In this document: piece after piece, positions 28,977 to 40,037 of the stretch | Layout of the letters: the number at the start of each line of letters is the position of its first letter | Numbering within the stretch: the stretch's first letter is position 1 | NCBI RefSeq assembly: GCF_030457605.1 | Contig: NZ_JAKDUR010000002.1 | Coordinates: forward strand, 1 to 64,000 | Reading direction: 5' to 3' | DNA from: Halomonas sp. | GTDB taxonomy: Bacteria > Pseudomonadota > Gammaproteobacteria > Pseudomonadales > Halomonadaceae | DNA: 64,000 nucleotides | Notes under the pieces: model-generated | The model's input: the letters and a program-made list of their open reading frames with translations, nothing else | Told to the model about the DNA's origin: nothing | Database searches by the model: none | Made by a program: the position numbers and the translations under genes

Positions 28977-30284
28977 CTATGCACCGCTGGCGAAGCGGGG
29001 AGTCGCCAACAGCGCACCCACGGTGAAAAACGAGCCGGCCACCAATACGATATCGTCGTTGTTCAGCTGGCTACCCAGCCACTCGGCACCGGCCTCCGGT
29101 GAGGCCGCGCAGTGATGAACCCACCCGCCCTGCGCCACCACGTCTTGCGCCAGCGCGTCGGCGCAGCGCGCCCGCGGACCATCAAGGCTCACGCACACCC
29201 AGTCACTGATGACCGGCCTGAGCGCGGCAATCACGCCGGCGGCGTCTTTATCATCCAGCATGCCCAGCAAACACCAGCGCCGCCCACCTTCCGGCAGCCC
29301 CTTGAAGCGCTCGGCCACATACGCGGCCGCATGGGGATTATGCCCGACATCCAGGCACCACTGGCCGTGCCACTGCATGCGCCCGGGCAGGCTCACCTGT
29401 TCCAGTGCAGCCACAACGGCCTGAGGTTTTAGCTCAACACCGGCCAGCACCAATGCCTGGAGCGCGGTGGCGGCGTTATCCAGCGGCAAACCGGGGTCAG
29501 GTAGTGCGGTTAGCGCAGGCGCTGACTCACACTGAAACGCCCACTTGCCACGTTCAGCCGGCGTGCGGGAAAACGCCTCGTCCAATGCATACACCGGTGC
29601 CTGCACGGCCTTTGCGGTCTCGGCAACGCTTGACGGCAGCGCCTGGCTGCCCAGCACGGCCGGGCGCTCGGCACGGAAGATACCCGCTTTTTCACGCCCG
29701 ATTTGTGCAATATCGTTGCCCAGAAAACCGGCGTGATCCTGGGCGATGGTGGTCACGATCGCTACATCGGCGTCGATGATATTGACCGCATCCAGACGTC
29801 CGCCCAGCCCCACTTCCAGCACGACCACGTCAAGCGCAGACTGTGCCAGACACCACAGCGCACAAAGCGTGCCGGCTTCAAAGTAGGTCAGGCTGATGTC
29901 GGGCGCAGCACGGCGTGCCTTTTCCACCCGGGCGAAGCCGGCTACCAGAAGCGCGTCGCTTGCCGGCTCACCGTCAATGGTGACCCGCTCGTTATAGCGC
30001 ACCAGATGCGGCGAGGTATAACAGCCCACACGCTTGCCGTGGGCACGCGCCAGGCTTGCCAGCAGTGCCACGGTCGAGCCTTTGCCGTTGGTGCCCGCCA
30101 CGGTGATGACCTGCGGCGGTGAATGCGCTCCCTGTAGGCCACCTTCATGCACCAGCTCCATGCGCTCGGCCACCGCGCGAACGCGCTCAAGCCCCATATC
30201 AATGCCTACCGGATGCAGCCGCTCCCAGTAATCAAGCCAGGCGGACAGCGTATCCGGCAGATGATCGGCAGTCACTTCAGGCAT
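28977..30284 (-). CDS. folC: Folylpolyglutamate/dihydrofolate synthase
   Basis: [49 protein letters not shown]; start set to the internal Met ([35 protein letters not shown]), ORF extends to 30482. Confidence 0.93.
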   Translation of the reverse strand: MPEVTADHLPDTLSAWLDYWERLHPVGIDMGLERVRAVAERMELVHEGGLQGAHSPPQVITVAGTNGKGSTVALLASLARAHGKRVGCYTSPHLVRYNERVTIDGEPASDALLVAGFARVEKARRAAPDISLTYFEAGTLCALWCLAQSALDVVVLEVGLGGRLDAVNIIDADVAIVTTIAQDHAGFLGNDIAQIGREKAGIFRAERPAVLGSQALPSSVAETAKAVQAPVYALDEAFSRTPAERGKWAFQCESAPALTALPDPGLPLDNAATALQALVLAGVELKPQAVVAALEQVSLPGRMQWHGQWCLDVGHNPHAAAYVAERFKGLPEGGRRWCLLGMLDDKDAAGVIAALRPVISDWVCVSLDGPRARCADALAQDVVAQGGWVHHCAASPEAGAEWLGSQLNNDDIVLVAGSFFTVGALLATPRFASGA

Positions 30285-31395
30285 CGCGGGGCTTTTCGTC
30301 ACGTTGCGTACGGTTCGACGCTTCCTCGTCAGTGGCCTGCTCATCCGGCAGTGCCTCATCGGCATCATGACGCGGTGCAGGCGCTTCCTCGTTGTGGCTG
30401 TCTGCCGTCTCGGCGTCCGGCGCGCTTTCAGAAGCAGCCGTATCGGTCGGCTGTTTCGAGGTGGCCTGACGCTCTTCGGCACCGTTTTCGGCCGGGAGAA
30501 CGGCGTCCGGTTCGACCTCTTCTGCGGCCTCTTCTACCGGCCGCTGATGGGTGAGCTTGCGCAGCACGCCGCCCAGACGCGCGCGCATGTCATGGCGGTG
30601 CACAATCATGTCGACTGCACCGTGTTCCAGTAGGAACTCGCTGCGCTGGAAGCCTTCAGGCAGGGTTTCACGCACGGTCTGCTCGATCACCCGCGGGCCG
30701 GCAAAGCCGATCAGCGCGTTGGGCTCAGCCACGTTCAGGTCGCCCAGCATGGCAAGAGAGGCCGACACACCGCCAAAGACCGGATCAGTCAGCACTGAAA
30801 CGTACGGCACGCCGGCTTCCTTCAGGCGTTCAAGGGCGGCCGAGGTCTTGGCCATTTGCATCAGTGAGAACAGCGCCTCCTGCATCCGCGCCCCGCCTGA
30901 GGCCGCAAAGCAGATCAGCGGCAGCCCCTCTTCCCGGGCAAGCGTGGCTGCACGCACAAACTTCTCGCCGACAACCGCCCCCATGGAGCCGCCCATGAAG
31001 GTGAACTCGAACGCCACTGTGACCACCGGCAGGCCGTCGAGCTGGCCGCGCATGGCAATCAGCGCGTCTTTTTCGCCGGTGCTTTTTTGTGCTGCCACCA
31101 GGCGATCCTTGTACTTTTTGGAGTCGCGGAACTTCAACCGGTCAACGGGCTCCACTTCGGCCGCGATTTCTTCGCGTCCGTCCTTGTCCAGAAACCATTC
31201 CAGCCGCTTGCGTGCGGCCAACCGCAGGTGATGGTCGCACTTGGGGCAGACGCTGTTCAGCTTTTCAAGCTCGGGCAGGTACAGCACGGCCTCGCATTTG
31301 GGACATTTGCGCCAAAGACCGTCGGGCACGCTGGCACGGCGGTCCTTACGCTGGATTCGCCCCATGGAGGGCACAATTTTATCTAGCCAGCTCAT
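30277..31395 (-). CDS. accD: Acetyl-CoA carboxylase carboxyltransferase beta subunit with long acidic C-terminal extension
   Basis: Zn ribbon [88 protein letters not shown]. Confidence 0.96.
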   Translation of the reverse strand: MSWLDKIVPSMGRIQRKDRRASVPDGLWRKCPKCEAVLYLPELEKLNSVCPKCDHHLRLAARKRLEWFLDKDGREEIAAEVEPVDRLKFRDSKKYKDRLVAAQKSTGEKDALIAMRGQLDGLPVVTVAFEFTFMGGSMGAVVGEKFVRAATLAREEGLPLICFAASGGARMQEALFSLMQMAKTSAALERLKEAGVPYVSVLTDPVFGGVSASLAMLGDLNVAEPNALIGFAGPRVIEQTVRETLPEGFQRSEFLLEHGAVDMIVHRHDMRARLGGVLRKLTHQRPVEEAAEEVEPDAVLPAENGAEERQATSKQPTDTAASESAPDAETADSHNEEAPAPRHDADEALPDEQATDEEASNRTQRDEKPRDA

Positions 31396-31514
31396 ATCAC
31401 AAAGCTTCCGTTATCAAAGACTTCCGTTATACATTAACGCCCGGCGGTACCGGGCCCGGATGAGTATGGGGCAGCGCGTCCACTCTGCCGTTTGTGGCGA
31501 CAAACCTGCGTCGC

Positions 31515-32330
31515 TCAGTTTCCGGCGTCGGCATCCATGGCGCGACGCATGTCGCCCAGCACCTGCTTGAGTTCACCAGGAATCGCATCGGGCGTTGCCG
31601 TGTTGTCGGCAATACGATTGACCAGCGCACTGCCCACAATCACGCCGTCCGCGACTTTGGCCACTTCTGCAGCGGTCGCGCCGTCGCGTATGCCGAAGCC
31701 GACGCACAGCGGCAGATCGGTCAACTCGCGTAGCGGGGCCAGATGCTCGGCCACGTCGTCGGCGTTAAGCGTGGCCGAGCCAGTCACGCCCTTGATGGAA
31801 ACGTAGTACAGGTAGCCTTCGCCGTGGGCACAAATCGTCGCGGCACGCTCTTTTGATGTCGTCGGCGCCACCAGAAAAATGGCCGCAATGCCGTGTGTCT
31901 TCAGCAGCGGCGCCAGCTCGTCGGCTTCTTCCGGCGGCATGTCCACCATCAGCACGCCGTCCACGCCGGCGCTGGCAGCCTGCTCGGCAAAAGCGGCATA
32001 GCCGATACGTTCCACCGGGTTGAGATAGCCCATCAACACCACCGGCGTCTGGCTATCGGTCTGGCGAAATTCGGCCACCATATCGAACAGGTCGATCAGC
32101 CGCGTGCCTTCTTTCAGCGCCCGCTCGCAGGCCTTCTGGATCACCGGGCCGTCGGCCATCGGGTCAGAGAACGGCACGCCCAGCTCGAGCACATCAGCGC
32201 CGGCTTGTACCAGCGCATGCATGAAGCCCACGGTGTAGCGCGGCGCCGGATCACCCGCGGTAATGAAAGGGATCAGCGCGCGGCGCCCCTGCTGCTTGAG
32301 TTCGCTAAATCGTTGGTCAATGCGGTTCAT
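31515..32330 (-). CDS. trpA: Tryptophan synthase alpha subunit
   Basis: [55 protein letters not shown]. Confidence 0.97.
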   Translation of the reverse strand: MNRIDQRFSELKQQGRRALIPFITAGDPAPRYTVGFMHALVQAGADVLELGVPFSDPMADGPVIQKACERALKEGTRLIDLFDMVAEFRQTDSQTPVVLMGYLNPVERIGYAAFAEQAASAGVDGVLMVDMPPEEADELAPLLKTHGIAAIFLVAPTTSKERAATICAHGEGYLYYVSIKGVTGSATLNADDVAEHLAPLRELTDLPLCVGFGIRDGATAAEVAKVADGVIVGSALVNRIADNTATPDAIPGELKQVLGDMRRAMDADAGN

Positions 32331-32356
32331 GGTGTTCTCTTAAAAAACGGGCTCTT

Positions 32357-32426
32357 TAACTATCTCTAAATAACTGTCTCTGAATAACTATCTATAAATA
32401 ACTATCTCTGGATAACCATCTCTGAA
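32357..32426. repeat. Five tandem 14-bp units (consensus TAACTATCTCTRAA) between trpB and trpA
   Basis: TAACTATCTCTAAA / TAACTGTCTCTGAA / TAACTATCTATAAA / TAACTATCTCTGGA / TAACCATCTCTGAA, contiguous, no spacers. Confidence 0.95.
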
Positions 32427-32436
32427 AAACCGGCCG

Positions 32437-33708
32437 TTAAAATTCTATGCCGTCGAGTTTGGCCACCGTCATGATGTCTTTGTCGCCACGCCCGGAGAGG
32501 TTGACCACGATATGCTGATCGGGCCGCATGGTGGGTGCCAGCACCTTGGCATGGGCCAGAGCATGGGCAGATTCAAGCGCCGGCATGATGCCTTCCATGT
32601 GGGTCAGCTCGCGAAAGGCCTCAAGCACCGCATCATCGTTGGCAGCGACGTAGTTAACGCGCCCCACGTCTTTCCACAGCGCGTGCTCTGGCCCCACGCC
32701 CGGGTAGTCGAGCCCAGCGGAAATCGAGTGGGTATCGGCCACCTGACCGGCTTCGTCGGACATCAGATAAGTGCGGTTGCCGTGGAGTACGCCACGGGGT
32801 GCGCCAGACGACAGCGGTGCTGCGTGGCGGCCGGTTTCCACGCCGTCGCCGCCGGCTTCCACGCCGTACATGGCGACCTGTTCATCTTCCACAAACGGAT
32901 AAAACAGGCCCAGCGCGTTGGAGCCGCCGCCCACGCAGGCAATCAGCGCATCCGGCAGCCGCCCGATCTGTTCAAGCGATTGCACCCGTGCTTCGCGTCC
33001 AACAACCGAGTTGAAGTCGCGCACCAGCAGCGGATACGGATGCGGGCCAGCTACGGTGCCGATAATGTAGAAGGTGTTATCAACGTTGGTCACCCAGTCG
33101 CGCAGCGCCTCGTTCATGGCGTCTTTCAGCGTTTTGGTGCCGGACTCTACCGGAATCACCCGCGCGCCCAGCAAACGCATACGATAGACGTTGAGTTTCT
33201 GGCGCTCGACGTCGGTCGCCCCCATGTATACGTCGCATTCAAGCCCCAGACGCGCAGCAACCGTGGCGGTAGCAACGCCGTGCTGGCCGGCACCGGTTTC
33301 AGCAATGACCCGGGGCTTGCCGGTCTTTTTCGCCAGCAGCGCCTGGCCGATGGTGTTATTCACCTTGTGCGCGCCGGTGTGATTGAGGTCTTCGCGCTTG
33401 AGCCAGATCTGGGCGCCGCCCAGCGCCTCGGACCAGCGTTCGGCATGATAAAGCGGCGACGGGCGACCGACGTAATGTGCGAGGTCGCGATCAAACTCCG
33501 CCTGGAAGGCCGGGTCGTTACGCAGGCTGGCGTAGGTCTTTTCCAGGTCTTCCAGGGCAAAGCTCAAGGTTTCCGAGACAAAGCGGCCACCGTAAGGGCC
33601 GAAATGGCCGCGGGCATCCGGCATTCGGGTCAGCTCGCTGTACCGGGCCGTGCCGGGCTGAGTGGTGCTGGGTTGGGTCATACTGGACTCGGTATCAGAG
33701 ACGGTCAC
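32437..33708 (-). CDS. trpB: Tryptophan synthase beta subunit
   Basis: [63 protein letters not shown]. Confidence 0.97.
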   Translation of the reverse strand: MTVSDTESSMTQPSTTQPGTARYSELTRMPDARGHFGPYGGRFVSETLSFALEDLEKTYASLRNDPAFQAEFDRDLAHYVGRPSPLYHAERWSEALGGAQIWLKREDLNHTGAHKVNNTIGQALLAKKTGKPRVIAETGAGQHGVATATVAARLGLECDVYMGATDVERQKLNVYRMRLLGARVIPVESGTKTLKDAMNEALRDWVTNVDNTFYIIGTVAGPHPYPLLVRDFNSVVGREARVQSLEQIGRLPDALIACVGGGSNALGLFYPFVEDEQVAMYGVEAGGDGVETGRHAAPLSSGAPRGVLHGNRTYLMSDEAGQVADTHSISAGLDYPGVGPEHALWKDVGRVNYVAANDDAVLEAFRELTHMEGIMPALESAHALAHAKVLAPTMRPDQHIVVNLSGRGDKDIMTVAKLDGIEF

Positions 33709-33824
33709 GGGAATACCTCACAAAAACGCCGGGAATTAAGCAGCAAACAAGCAGTATGGGGCTACCCCACCAGCGTTTACGGCGATGCCATACCGCGCGG
33801 GCGCTTTATATGGGGCAGTTTTTC

Positions 33825-34460
33825 TCATGATCGGTTCGCCGCGGCGACCTGTTGCACAAACGCCGCCATTTTTGCGACGTCCTTGCCGCCGGGAAATGCC
33901 TCTACGCCGCCGGAAACATCCACGGCATGAGGCGCCACCTGATTGACCGCATGGCCAACATTATCAGGCGTCAAGCCACCGGCGAGGATAACAGGTTTTG
34001 TAAGCGAAGCGGGAATTCTTGACCAGTCAAAGGTTTCGCCTGTCCCTCCCGGCACGCCAGGGCGATAGGCATCCAGCAGCAGTGCCGAAGCACCCCGGTA
34101 GCGCTCGGCTTCGTGGTGCAGATCAACGCCGTCACGCATGCGCAGCGCCTTGATCCAGGCCGTGCCATGGCGTGCGCAGTCCGCCGGCGCTTCATTGCCG
34201 TGAAACTGCAGCAGGTCCAGATACGGAGCACACTGTTCGATCAACGCCGGATCGGCGTCAACAAAAAGCCCCACCCGGGTAACAAACGCCGGCACCTCGG
34301 CGGCAAGTGTCGCCAGCGCCTCCACGCTGATCGCGCGCTTGCTTGACGGCCACATGACAAAACCCAGCGCATCAACACCCAGCGCTACGGCGTGGGCTAT
34401 ATCGGCTCGGCGGGTCAGGCCACAAAACTTGATCCGTGTACGGTGAGGCCAGGAAGTCAT
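33825..34460 (-). CDS. trpF: Phosphoribosylanthranilate isomerase
   Basis: TRIKFCGLTRRADIAHAVALGVDALGFVMWPSSKR, DVSGGVEAFPGGKDVAKMAAFV; ATG overlaps truA stop (ATGA, 34457-34460). Confidence 0.95.
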   Translation of the reverse strand: MTSWPHRTRIKFCGLTRRADIAHAVALGVDALGFVMWPSSKRAISVEALATLAAEVPAFVTRVGLFVDADPALIEQCAPYLDLLQFHGNEAPADCARHGTAWIKALRMRDGVDLHHEAERYRGASALLLDAYRPGVPGGTGETFDWSRIPASLTKPVILAGGLTPDNVGHAVNQVAPHAVDVSGGVEAFPGGKDVAKMAAFVQQVAAANRS

Positions 34461-35383
34461 GAAACATCCTCCTGCGCCGCCCGACGCGGGCGGCCCCGGC
34501 GCAGGCGTACCATGCGCGAGTCGGGGATGGATCGCTCGCCGGTCCACTCGCCGGTGGACAACAAAAGCCCCGGGCCCAGCGGTTCTTCGGGCAGCGCAAA
34601 CGCTTCATCGTAGCGCGAATCCACAAAATGCAGACCACAGGCGGGTGCAGTGACATCGCCCTGCTTGCGATCCTGCAGCGCCAGCAGCCGCTCGACCCAG
34701 GCTTCATCTCGCGTGCCACGGCCTACGCTGACCAGTGCCCCGACAATATTGCGAATCATGTGATGCAAAAATGCGTTGCCCTGAATATCCACCACCACCA
34801 GCGACCCGTGGCGCTTCACTTCGAGAAAGTGCATATGGCGAAACGGCGATTTCGAGCGGCAGCCAGCGGCACGGAAGCTGGAAAAGTCGTGCTCGCCCAC
34901 CAGCGCCTGAGCTGCCCGGTGCATGGCATCGGCATCCAGCGGATCGCGACACCAGGTGACGTTGGCACGCTCAAGCACCGGGCGGTTGAGCTGGTTGATC
35001 AACAGGTAACGGTAGCGCCGCGCCAGCGCGCTCAGGCGCGAATGGAAATCGTCGGGCACCGGCTTGACCCAGCGCACCGCGATATCCCTGGGCAAATGCG
35101 TATTAGCACCAAAAATCCAGCTTTTCTCGCTGCGCGGGACGGGGGCGTCAAAGTGGATGACCTGGCGGGTGGCGTGAACACCGGAGTCGGTGCGGCCGCT
35201 GGCGTGAATACGCACTGGCGTGTTGGCCACCCGCGCCAGGGCTTTTTCCAGCGCGCCCTGCACCGAAGCGGCGTGGCTCAGGCGTTGAAATCCGCAGTAG
35301 TGGGTACCGTCGTATTCGATACCCATGGCCAGCCGGCCGGTCAGCGGCGTTTTCTCATCAAAGCGGTCGAACAGCGTCATCAA
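34457..35383 (-). CDS. truA: tRNA pseudouridine(38-40) synthase
   Basis: RLAMGIEYDGTHYCGFQRL, IHASGRTDSGVHATRQVIHFDAP, GNAFLHHMIRNIVGALVSVGRG. Confidence 0.96.
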   Translation of the reverse strand: MMTLFDRFDEKTPLTGRLAMGIEYDGTHYCGFQRLSHAASVQGALEKALARVANTPVRIHASGRTDSGVHATRQVIHFDAPVPRSEKSWIFGANTHLPRDIAVRWVKPVPDDFHSRLSALARRYRYLLINQLNRPVLERANVTWCRDPLDADAMHRAAQALVGEHDFSSFRAAGCRSKSPFRHMHFLEVKRHGSLVVVDIQGNAFLHHMIRNIVGALVSVGRGTRDEAWVERLLALQDRKQGDVTAPACGLHFVDSRYDEAFALPEEPLGPGLLLSTGEWTGERSIPDSRMVRLRRGRPRRAAQEDVS

Positions 35384-35393
35384 CTTACGTCAA

Positions 35394-36845
35394 TCAGAAG
35401 GAGGAGCGCGTATTATCCTGACTCGATGGCCTGAATGCCACCTCTGCGGTGCCCGAGGCGCTTTCTGACGGCGCGTCTTGCTGCTCTCCACCCTGGGCAG
35501 AAGCCAGTCCTGCTGCCTGGCTTCTGCCCAGCATGGCGTCGTCATCGTCATCCGGCGTGTCGTTCAAGGCAGGTGACGACCGGCGCCGATAACGTCCCAG
35601 AATCCACACTGCCAGCAACACCAGCGTCGCGCCGCCCAGCAGCCAGCGGTACTCACTCACGATCGCTACCATTCCGCGGCGCGCAATCGCCAGCTCGCTT
35701 GCAGGTGGCGGCACGGCAGCATTTTCTACCGGGGCCTCCGGCGCGGCGCCCCCCCCTTCTGCCGGCGACTCGGGCGTCGTGCTGCGTACTTCCTGACGTG
35801 CCAGCTCCACTTCCTGCAGCGCCAGTTCGTCGGTGAGCTGTGACATCTCTGCCTTGAGCCGGGAAACCTCTTCACGCAGCCGGTCGCGCTGCAGGGTAAT
35901 ACGCTCAAGTCTCGCTTCGGCCTGCTCAAGCTCGCTTGCCCCAACACTCTGGCCCAGCGCTCTGGCCGCCTCAAGGGCATCGCTATTCAGCGCCGGCGAC
36001 GCTACGCCTGGCTCAGCCTGCGTGTCGTCTGGAGCGCTTTCTTCCGCTTCAGCCCGGGCGGCGCCAGATGGCCCCAGCGGCACGTGAACCGGCCCGTTGG
36101 GGCCACGGATACGCCACGCGGTGTTCATGTAGTCAATGGTTTGGGCTGCCTGCGCCTTACTGCGCAACAGCATTTGCGCGGTGGTGGGTACCTTGAGCTC
36201 GGCGCCGGCGTTCATGCCGTTGATATTGCCGCTGGGAAACGCGCCGGGATTAACCGCCACCAGTGCAAGCATCACCTGCTCGATACTTGCCGAGGCGGGT
36301 TGTAAGCGTTCGGCCACATTCCACAGGGTATCTCCGCTTTTCACATAGGCCGCCTGGCTTTCAGCGACCGTTTGGGTTTCACCCTGGTCCTCCACGCCTG
36401 ACGCCGATTCATCCGGAGACGCGCCTCCTCCCCGACCGGCCGCTTTATACACATAGCCCGGGGGATCAAACAGCAACGTCACATCCCGGGTGACATCGCC
36501 ATCAGGCGAACTCAGCGTCAACAGCAGGTCAAGCCAGGGGGTATTGGCCGGTGCGGTAGAGGTCAGGCGCACTTCCGGCGCGTCGCTACCGGCATGAATT
36601 TCCGCCCGGACGCTGCCCACAAGCGCATTCCAGTCAAGCCCCACAGCCTGAAAGGCAGAGCGCTCAGCGACGCTGACACGCAACTTGTCGGGCTCGTACT
36701 GGCCGGCATCAATGAGCGGGATAGAAACATTAAGCGGCGCATGAAGATACGAGTGAACCGCGGGCTGTCCAAGCCCTAGTGCGTAAGCGATGGGGCTGGC
36801 TAACGTCAACGTGACTAGCGTTGCCAGCGCAAGTGATTGTTTCAT
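35394..36845 (-). CDS. FimV-like LysM-domain membrane protein (short form)
   Basis: MKQSLALATLVTLTLASPIAYALGLGQPAVHSYLHAPLNVSIPL, LysM 'YVKSGDTLWNVAERLQPASASIEQVMLALVAVNPGAFPSGNINGMNAGAELKVP', coiled coil, single TM; located between asd and truA. Confidence 0.85.
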   Translation of the reverse strand: MKQSLALATLVTLTLASPIAYALGLGQPAVHSYLHAPLNVSIPLIDAGQYEPDKLRVSVAERSAFQAVGLDWNALVGSVRAEIHAGSDAPEVRLTSTAPANTPWLDLLLTLSSPDGDVTRDVTLLFDPPGYVYKAAGRGGGASPDESASGVEDQGETQTVAESQAAYVKSGDTLWNVAERLQPASASIEQVMLALVAVNPGAFPSGNINGMNAGAELKVPTTAQMLLRSKAQAAQTIDYMNTAWRIRGPNGPVHVPLGPSGAARAEAEESAPDDTQAEPGVASPALNSDALEAARALGQSVGASELEQAEARLERITLQRDRLREEVSRLKAEMSQLTDELALQEVELARQEVRSTTPESPAEGGGAAPEAPVENAAVPPPASELAIARRGMVAIVSEYRWLLGGATLVLLAVWILGRYRRRSSPALNDTPDDDDDAMLGRSQAAGLASAQGGEQQDAPSESASGTAEVAFRPSSQDNTRSSF

Positions 36846-37022
36846 GAACGTCTCTAATTCCCTGGACCTGGCGCGATGAGGCGTCCAAAACCGCTGACAA
36901 CTCAACCGCATCACCACTGTTTATCATGAGCCCGTTATTATGTCTTATAACAACGCCGCACAAAATGCGGGATACAAAAATGCGACATAAATCATCGGTC
37001 AGCACAGATGATAGCAACGCAC

Positions 37023-37058
37023 AAAAAGCGGGCGCTTGAATCAGCGCCCGCTTTTTGT
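37023..37058 (-). terminator. Bidirectional terminator downstream of asd
   Basis: AAAAAGCGGGCGC-TTGAATCA-GCGCCCGCTTTTT. Confidence 0.85.
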
Positions 37059-37077
37059 GTTCCCCACTCGTGTGAGG

Positions 37078-38190
37078 TTATTGCTCGCGCAAAATCCTGA
37101 GCATGCGCTTGAGCGGTTCCGCCGCGCCCCAGAGAAGCTGGTCGCCGACGCTGAACGCCGAGAGGTATTCACCGCCCATGGCGAGCTTGCGCAGCCGGCC
37201 TACCGGCACCTGAAGCGTACCGGTGATGGCCGACGGTGTAAGCTGTTCGATGGTGGCGTCTTTTTCGTTGGGGACAACGCTTACCCACTCGTTGTGCTTC
37301 GCCAGACGGTCTTCAATTTCATCCAGCGGCACGTCTTTCCTGAGCTTGATGGTAAACGCCTGGCTGTGGGAGCGCATGGCGCCGATACGCACGCACAAGC
37401 CGTCGATGGGCACGGGGTTGTCCTCGAGACCCAGGATCTTGTTGGTCTCGGCGCTACCCTTCCACTCTTCGCGGCTCTGGCCGTTCTCAAGCTTGCTGTC
37501 GATCCACGGCAGCAGGCTGCCGGCCAGCGGCGCGCCGAAGTTGTCCGTGGGGAAGTTGCCGCTACGCATGGCCGCAGTGACCTTGCGGTCAATATCCAGA
37601 ATCGCGCTGGACGTATCCTTCAGCTCTTCGCCGACGCTGTCGCGCAACCCGCCCATCTGATTGAGCAGCTCGCGCATGTGCTTGGCACCGGAGCCGGACG
37701 CCGCCTGATACGTCATCGACGTCATCCACTCGATCATGTCGGCTTCAAACAGGCCACCCAGCCCCATCAGCATCAGGCTGACGGTGCAGTTACCACCGAC
37801 GAACGTTTTGGCACCGCTGGCCAGCTGAGCATCAATGACGCTGCGGTTGACCGGGTCGAGCACGATGGTGGCGTCGTCGGCCATGCGCAGGCTGCTGGCG
37901 GCGTCGATCCAGTAGCCTTTCCAGCCGCCGTTGCGCAGGTCAGCGTACACGGCCCTGGTGTAGTCACCGCCCTGGCAGGTGATGATCACGTCGAGCGCTT
38001 TCAGGTCTTCAAGTGCGAAGGCGTCCTTGAGTGCCGGGACATCCACGCCGATATCGGGGCCGGGCTGGCCGACCTGCGAAGTAGTGAAAAACACCGGTTC
38101 AATACCGTTGAAATCACCATCTTCGAGCATCCGCTGCATCAGCACGGAGCCCACCATACCGCGCCATCCGACAAAACCGACTTTCAACAT
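37078..38190 (-). CDS. asd: Aspartate-semialdehyde dehydrogenase
   Basis: [39 protein letters not shown] (active-site Cys), [15 protein letters not shown]; start moved to internal Met. Confidence 0.96.
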   Translation of the reverse strand: MLKVGFVGWRGMVGSVLMQRMLEDGDFNGIEPVFFTTSQVGQPGPDIGVDVPALKDAFALEDLKALDVIITCQGGDYTRAVYADLRNGGWKGYWIDAASSLRMADDATIVLDPVNRSVIDAQLASGAKTFVGGNCTVSLMLMGLGGLFEADMIEWMTSMTYQAASGSGAKHMRELLNQMGGLRDSVGEELKDTSSAILDIDRKVTAAMRSGNFPTDNFGAPLAGSLLPWIDSKLENGQSREEWKGSAETNKILGLEDNPVPIDGLCVRIGAMRSHSQAFTIKLRKDVPLDEIEDRLAKHNEWVSVVPNEKDATIEQLTPSAITGTLQVPVGRLRKLAMGGEYLSAFSVGDQLLWGAAEPLKRMLRILREQ

Positions 38191-38262
38191 GAAAAAGTCC
38201 TCCTGAAAAATGTGCCGGCCATTATACACGATTTGACCGGCACGTTTTTTTATCCGGCACGT

Positions 38263-39342
38263 TTACACGGCGGCAAACGCCTCGAGCACGGCGTCGCCCA
38301 TGGCGCGGGTGCCGATGGCGCGGTCGCCGTGGTCGGCCAGATCGGCGGTACGCAGGCCGTCGTCCAGCACACTGCCCACGGCACGCTCAATGCGTTCTGC
38401 CATGGCGTTTTCGTCCAGCGAGTAGCGCAGCATCATGGCAACCGAGAGCATCATCGCCAGCGGGTTGGCCAGGTTCTTTCCGGCGATATCCGGCGCGCTA
38501 CCGTGGCAAGGCTCGTACATGCCCTGTCCGGACGCGTTGAGCGAAGCCGACGGCAGCATGCCAATGGAGCCGGTGAGCATGGCAGCGGCGTCCGAGAGAA
38601 TATCGCCGAACATGTTGCCGGTCACCACCACGTCGAACTGCTTGGGCGCACGCACCAGCTGCATGGCGGCGTTATCCACGTACATGTGGGAAAGCTCGAC
38701 GTCGGGGTATTCCGGCGACAATCGCTCCATCACTTCGCGCCACAGAATGGTGACTTCGAGCACGTTGGCTTTATCCACCGAGCACAGCTTTTTGCCGCGC
38801 TTTTGCGCCATTTCAAAGGCCACACGACCGATGCGCTCGATTTCCGACTCGCTGTAAACGTAGGTGTTGTAACCCACACGCTCGCCGCCTCGCTCTTCAA
38901 TGCCCCGGGGCTGGCCAAAGTAAATGCCACCGGTGAGCTCGCGCACGATCATGATATCGAGCCCCGAGACCAGCTCGGGCTTGAGACTTGAGGCGTCCGC
39001 CAGCTGCGGGTACAAAAGCGCCGGGCGCAGGTTGCCGAACAGGCCGAGATTCTTGCGCAGGCCCAAAAGCCCCTTCTCAGGACGTTTGGACAAGTCTTCG
39101 ATGGCGTCCCACCTGGGCCCGCCAACCGCGCCCAACAGTATCGCATCGGCCGCCTTGGCTTTTTCGAGCGTGGCGATCGGTAGCGGCTCGCCGTGGGCGT
39201 CATAGGCCGACCCGCCCACCAGCGCTTCTTCCACCTCGATATCCAGCCCGGCCTTTTGGCAGGCTTCCAGCAGACGCGCCGCCTGGGCGGCAATTTCCGG
39301 GCCAATGCCGTCACCCGGGAGTAAAAGTACCTTGCGTGTCAT
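38263..39342 (-). CDS. leuB: 3-isopropylmalate dehydrogenase
   Basis: [64 protein letters not shown]. Confidence 0.97.
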   Translation of the reverse strand: MTRKVLLLPGDGIGPEIAAQAARLLEACQKAGLDIEVEEALVGGSAYDAHGEPLPIATLEKAKAADAILLGAVGGPRWDAIEDLSKRPEKGLLGLRKNLGLFGNLRPALLYPQLADASSLKPELVSGLDIMIVRELTGGIYFGQPRGIEERGGERVGYNTYVYSESEIERIGRVAFEMAQKRGKKLCSVDKANVLEVTILWREVMERLSPEYPDVELSHMYVDNAAMQLVRAPKQFDVVVTGNMFGDILSDAAAMLTGSIGMLPSASLNASGQGMYEPCHGSAPDIAGKNLANPLAMMLSVAMMLRYSLDENAMAERIERAVGSVLDDGLRTADLADHGDRAIGTRAMGDAVLEAFAAV

Positions 39343-39386
39343 GCGAATTCCTTGTGTCGTCTTGGGTTGTTCCAGAACGCCGGGTA

Positions 39387-40034
39387 TCAAGCACTATCCC
39401 GGAACAGCCATGGGCGCCTGACGCGATGGCCGGCCTCGAACTCGCGGATGGCCGCTTCATCGGTCAGGGTAATGCCGATGTCGTCCAGCCCTTCGAGCAG
39501 GCAATGTTTGCGAAACGCATCAACGTCAAAGCTGAGCTGCTCGCCATTGGGCGTGGTGATCTGCTGGTTTGCCAAATCCACATCCAGCGCGTAGCCCTCT
39601 TTGACCTCAACGGCCTTGAACAGGCGGTCCACTGTATCTTCGTCAAGCTGGATCAACAGCAGGCCGTTCTTGAACGCGTTGTTGTAGAAAATATCGGCAA
39701 AGCTCGGCGCGATCACCACGCGAAAGCCGAAGTCTTCAAGCGCCCAGGGCGCGTGCTCGCGCGAGCTACCGCAACCGAAGTTGCGCCGCGCGAGCAGCAC
39801 TTCAGCATTTTGGTAGCGCGGCTTGTTGAGCACGAAATCCGGATTGATCGGACGATGGGTGCAGTCCTGACCAGGCTGGCCTTCATCCAGGTAACGCAGC
39901 TCGTCAAACAGGTTGACGCCAAAGCCGGTGCGCTTGATCGACTTCAAGAACTGCTTGGGGATAATCAGATCGGTATCGACGTTGGCTCGGTCAAGCGGCG
40001 CGACCGCGCCTTCAAAACGGGTAAACTTTTTCAT
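39387..40034 (-). CDS. leuD: 3-isopropylmalate dehydratase small subunit
   Basis: [68 protein letters not shown]. Confidence 0.97.
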   Translation of the reverse strand: MKKFTRFEGAVAPLDRANVDTDLIIPKQFLKSIKRTGFGVNLFDELRYLDEGQPGQDCTHRPINPDFVLNKPRYQNAEVLLARRNFGCGSSREHAPWALEDFGFRVVIAPSFADIFYNNAFKNGLLLIQLDEDTVDRLFKAVEVKEGYALDVDLANQQITTPNGEQLSFDVDAFRKHCLLEGLDDIGITLTDEAAIREFEAGHRVRRPWLFRDSA

Positions 40035-40037
40035 GGC

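Noticed and set aside
32799-33014. Short direct repeats in trpB (e.g. TTCCACGCCGT twice near 32838-32866)
   Set aside because: Codes for ordinary conserved TrpB sequence ([17 protein letters not shown]); coincidental codon reuse.
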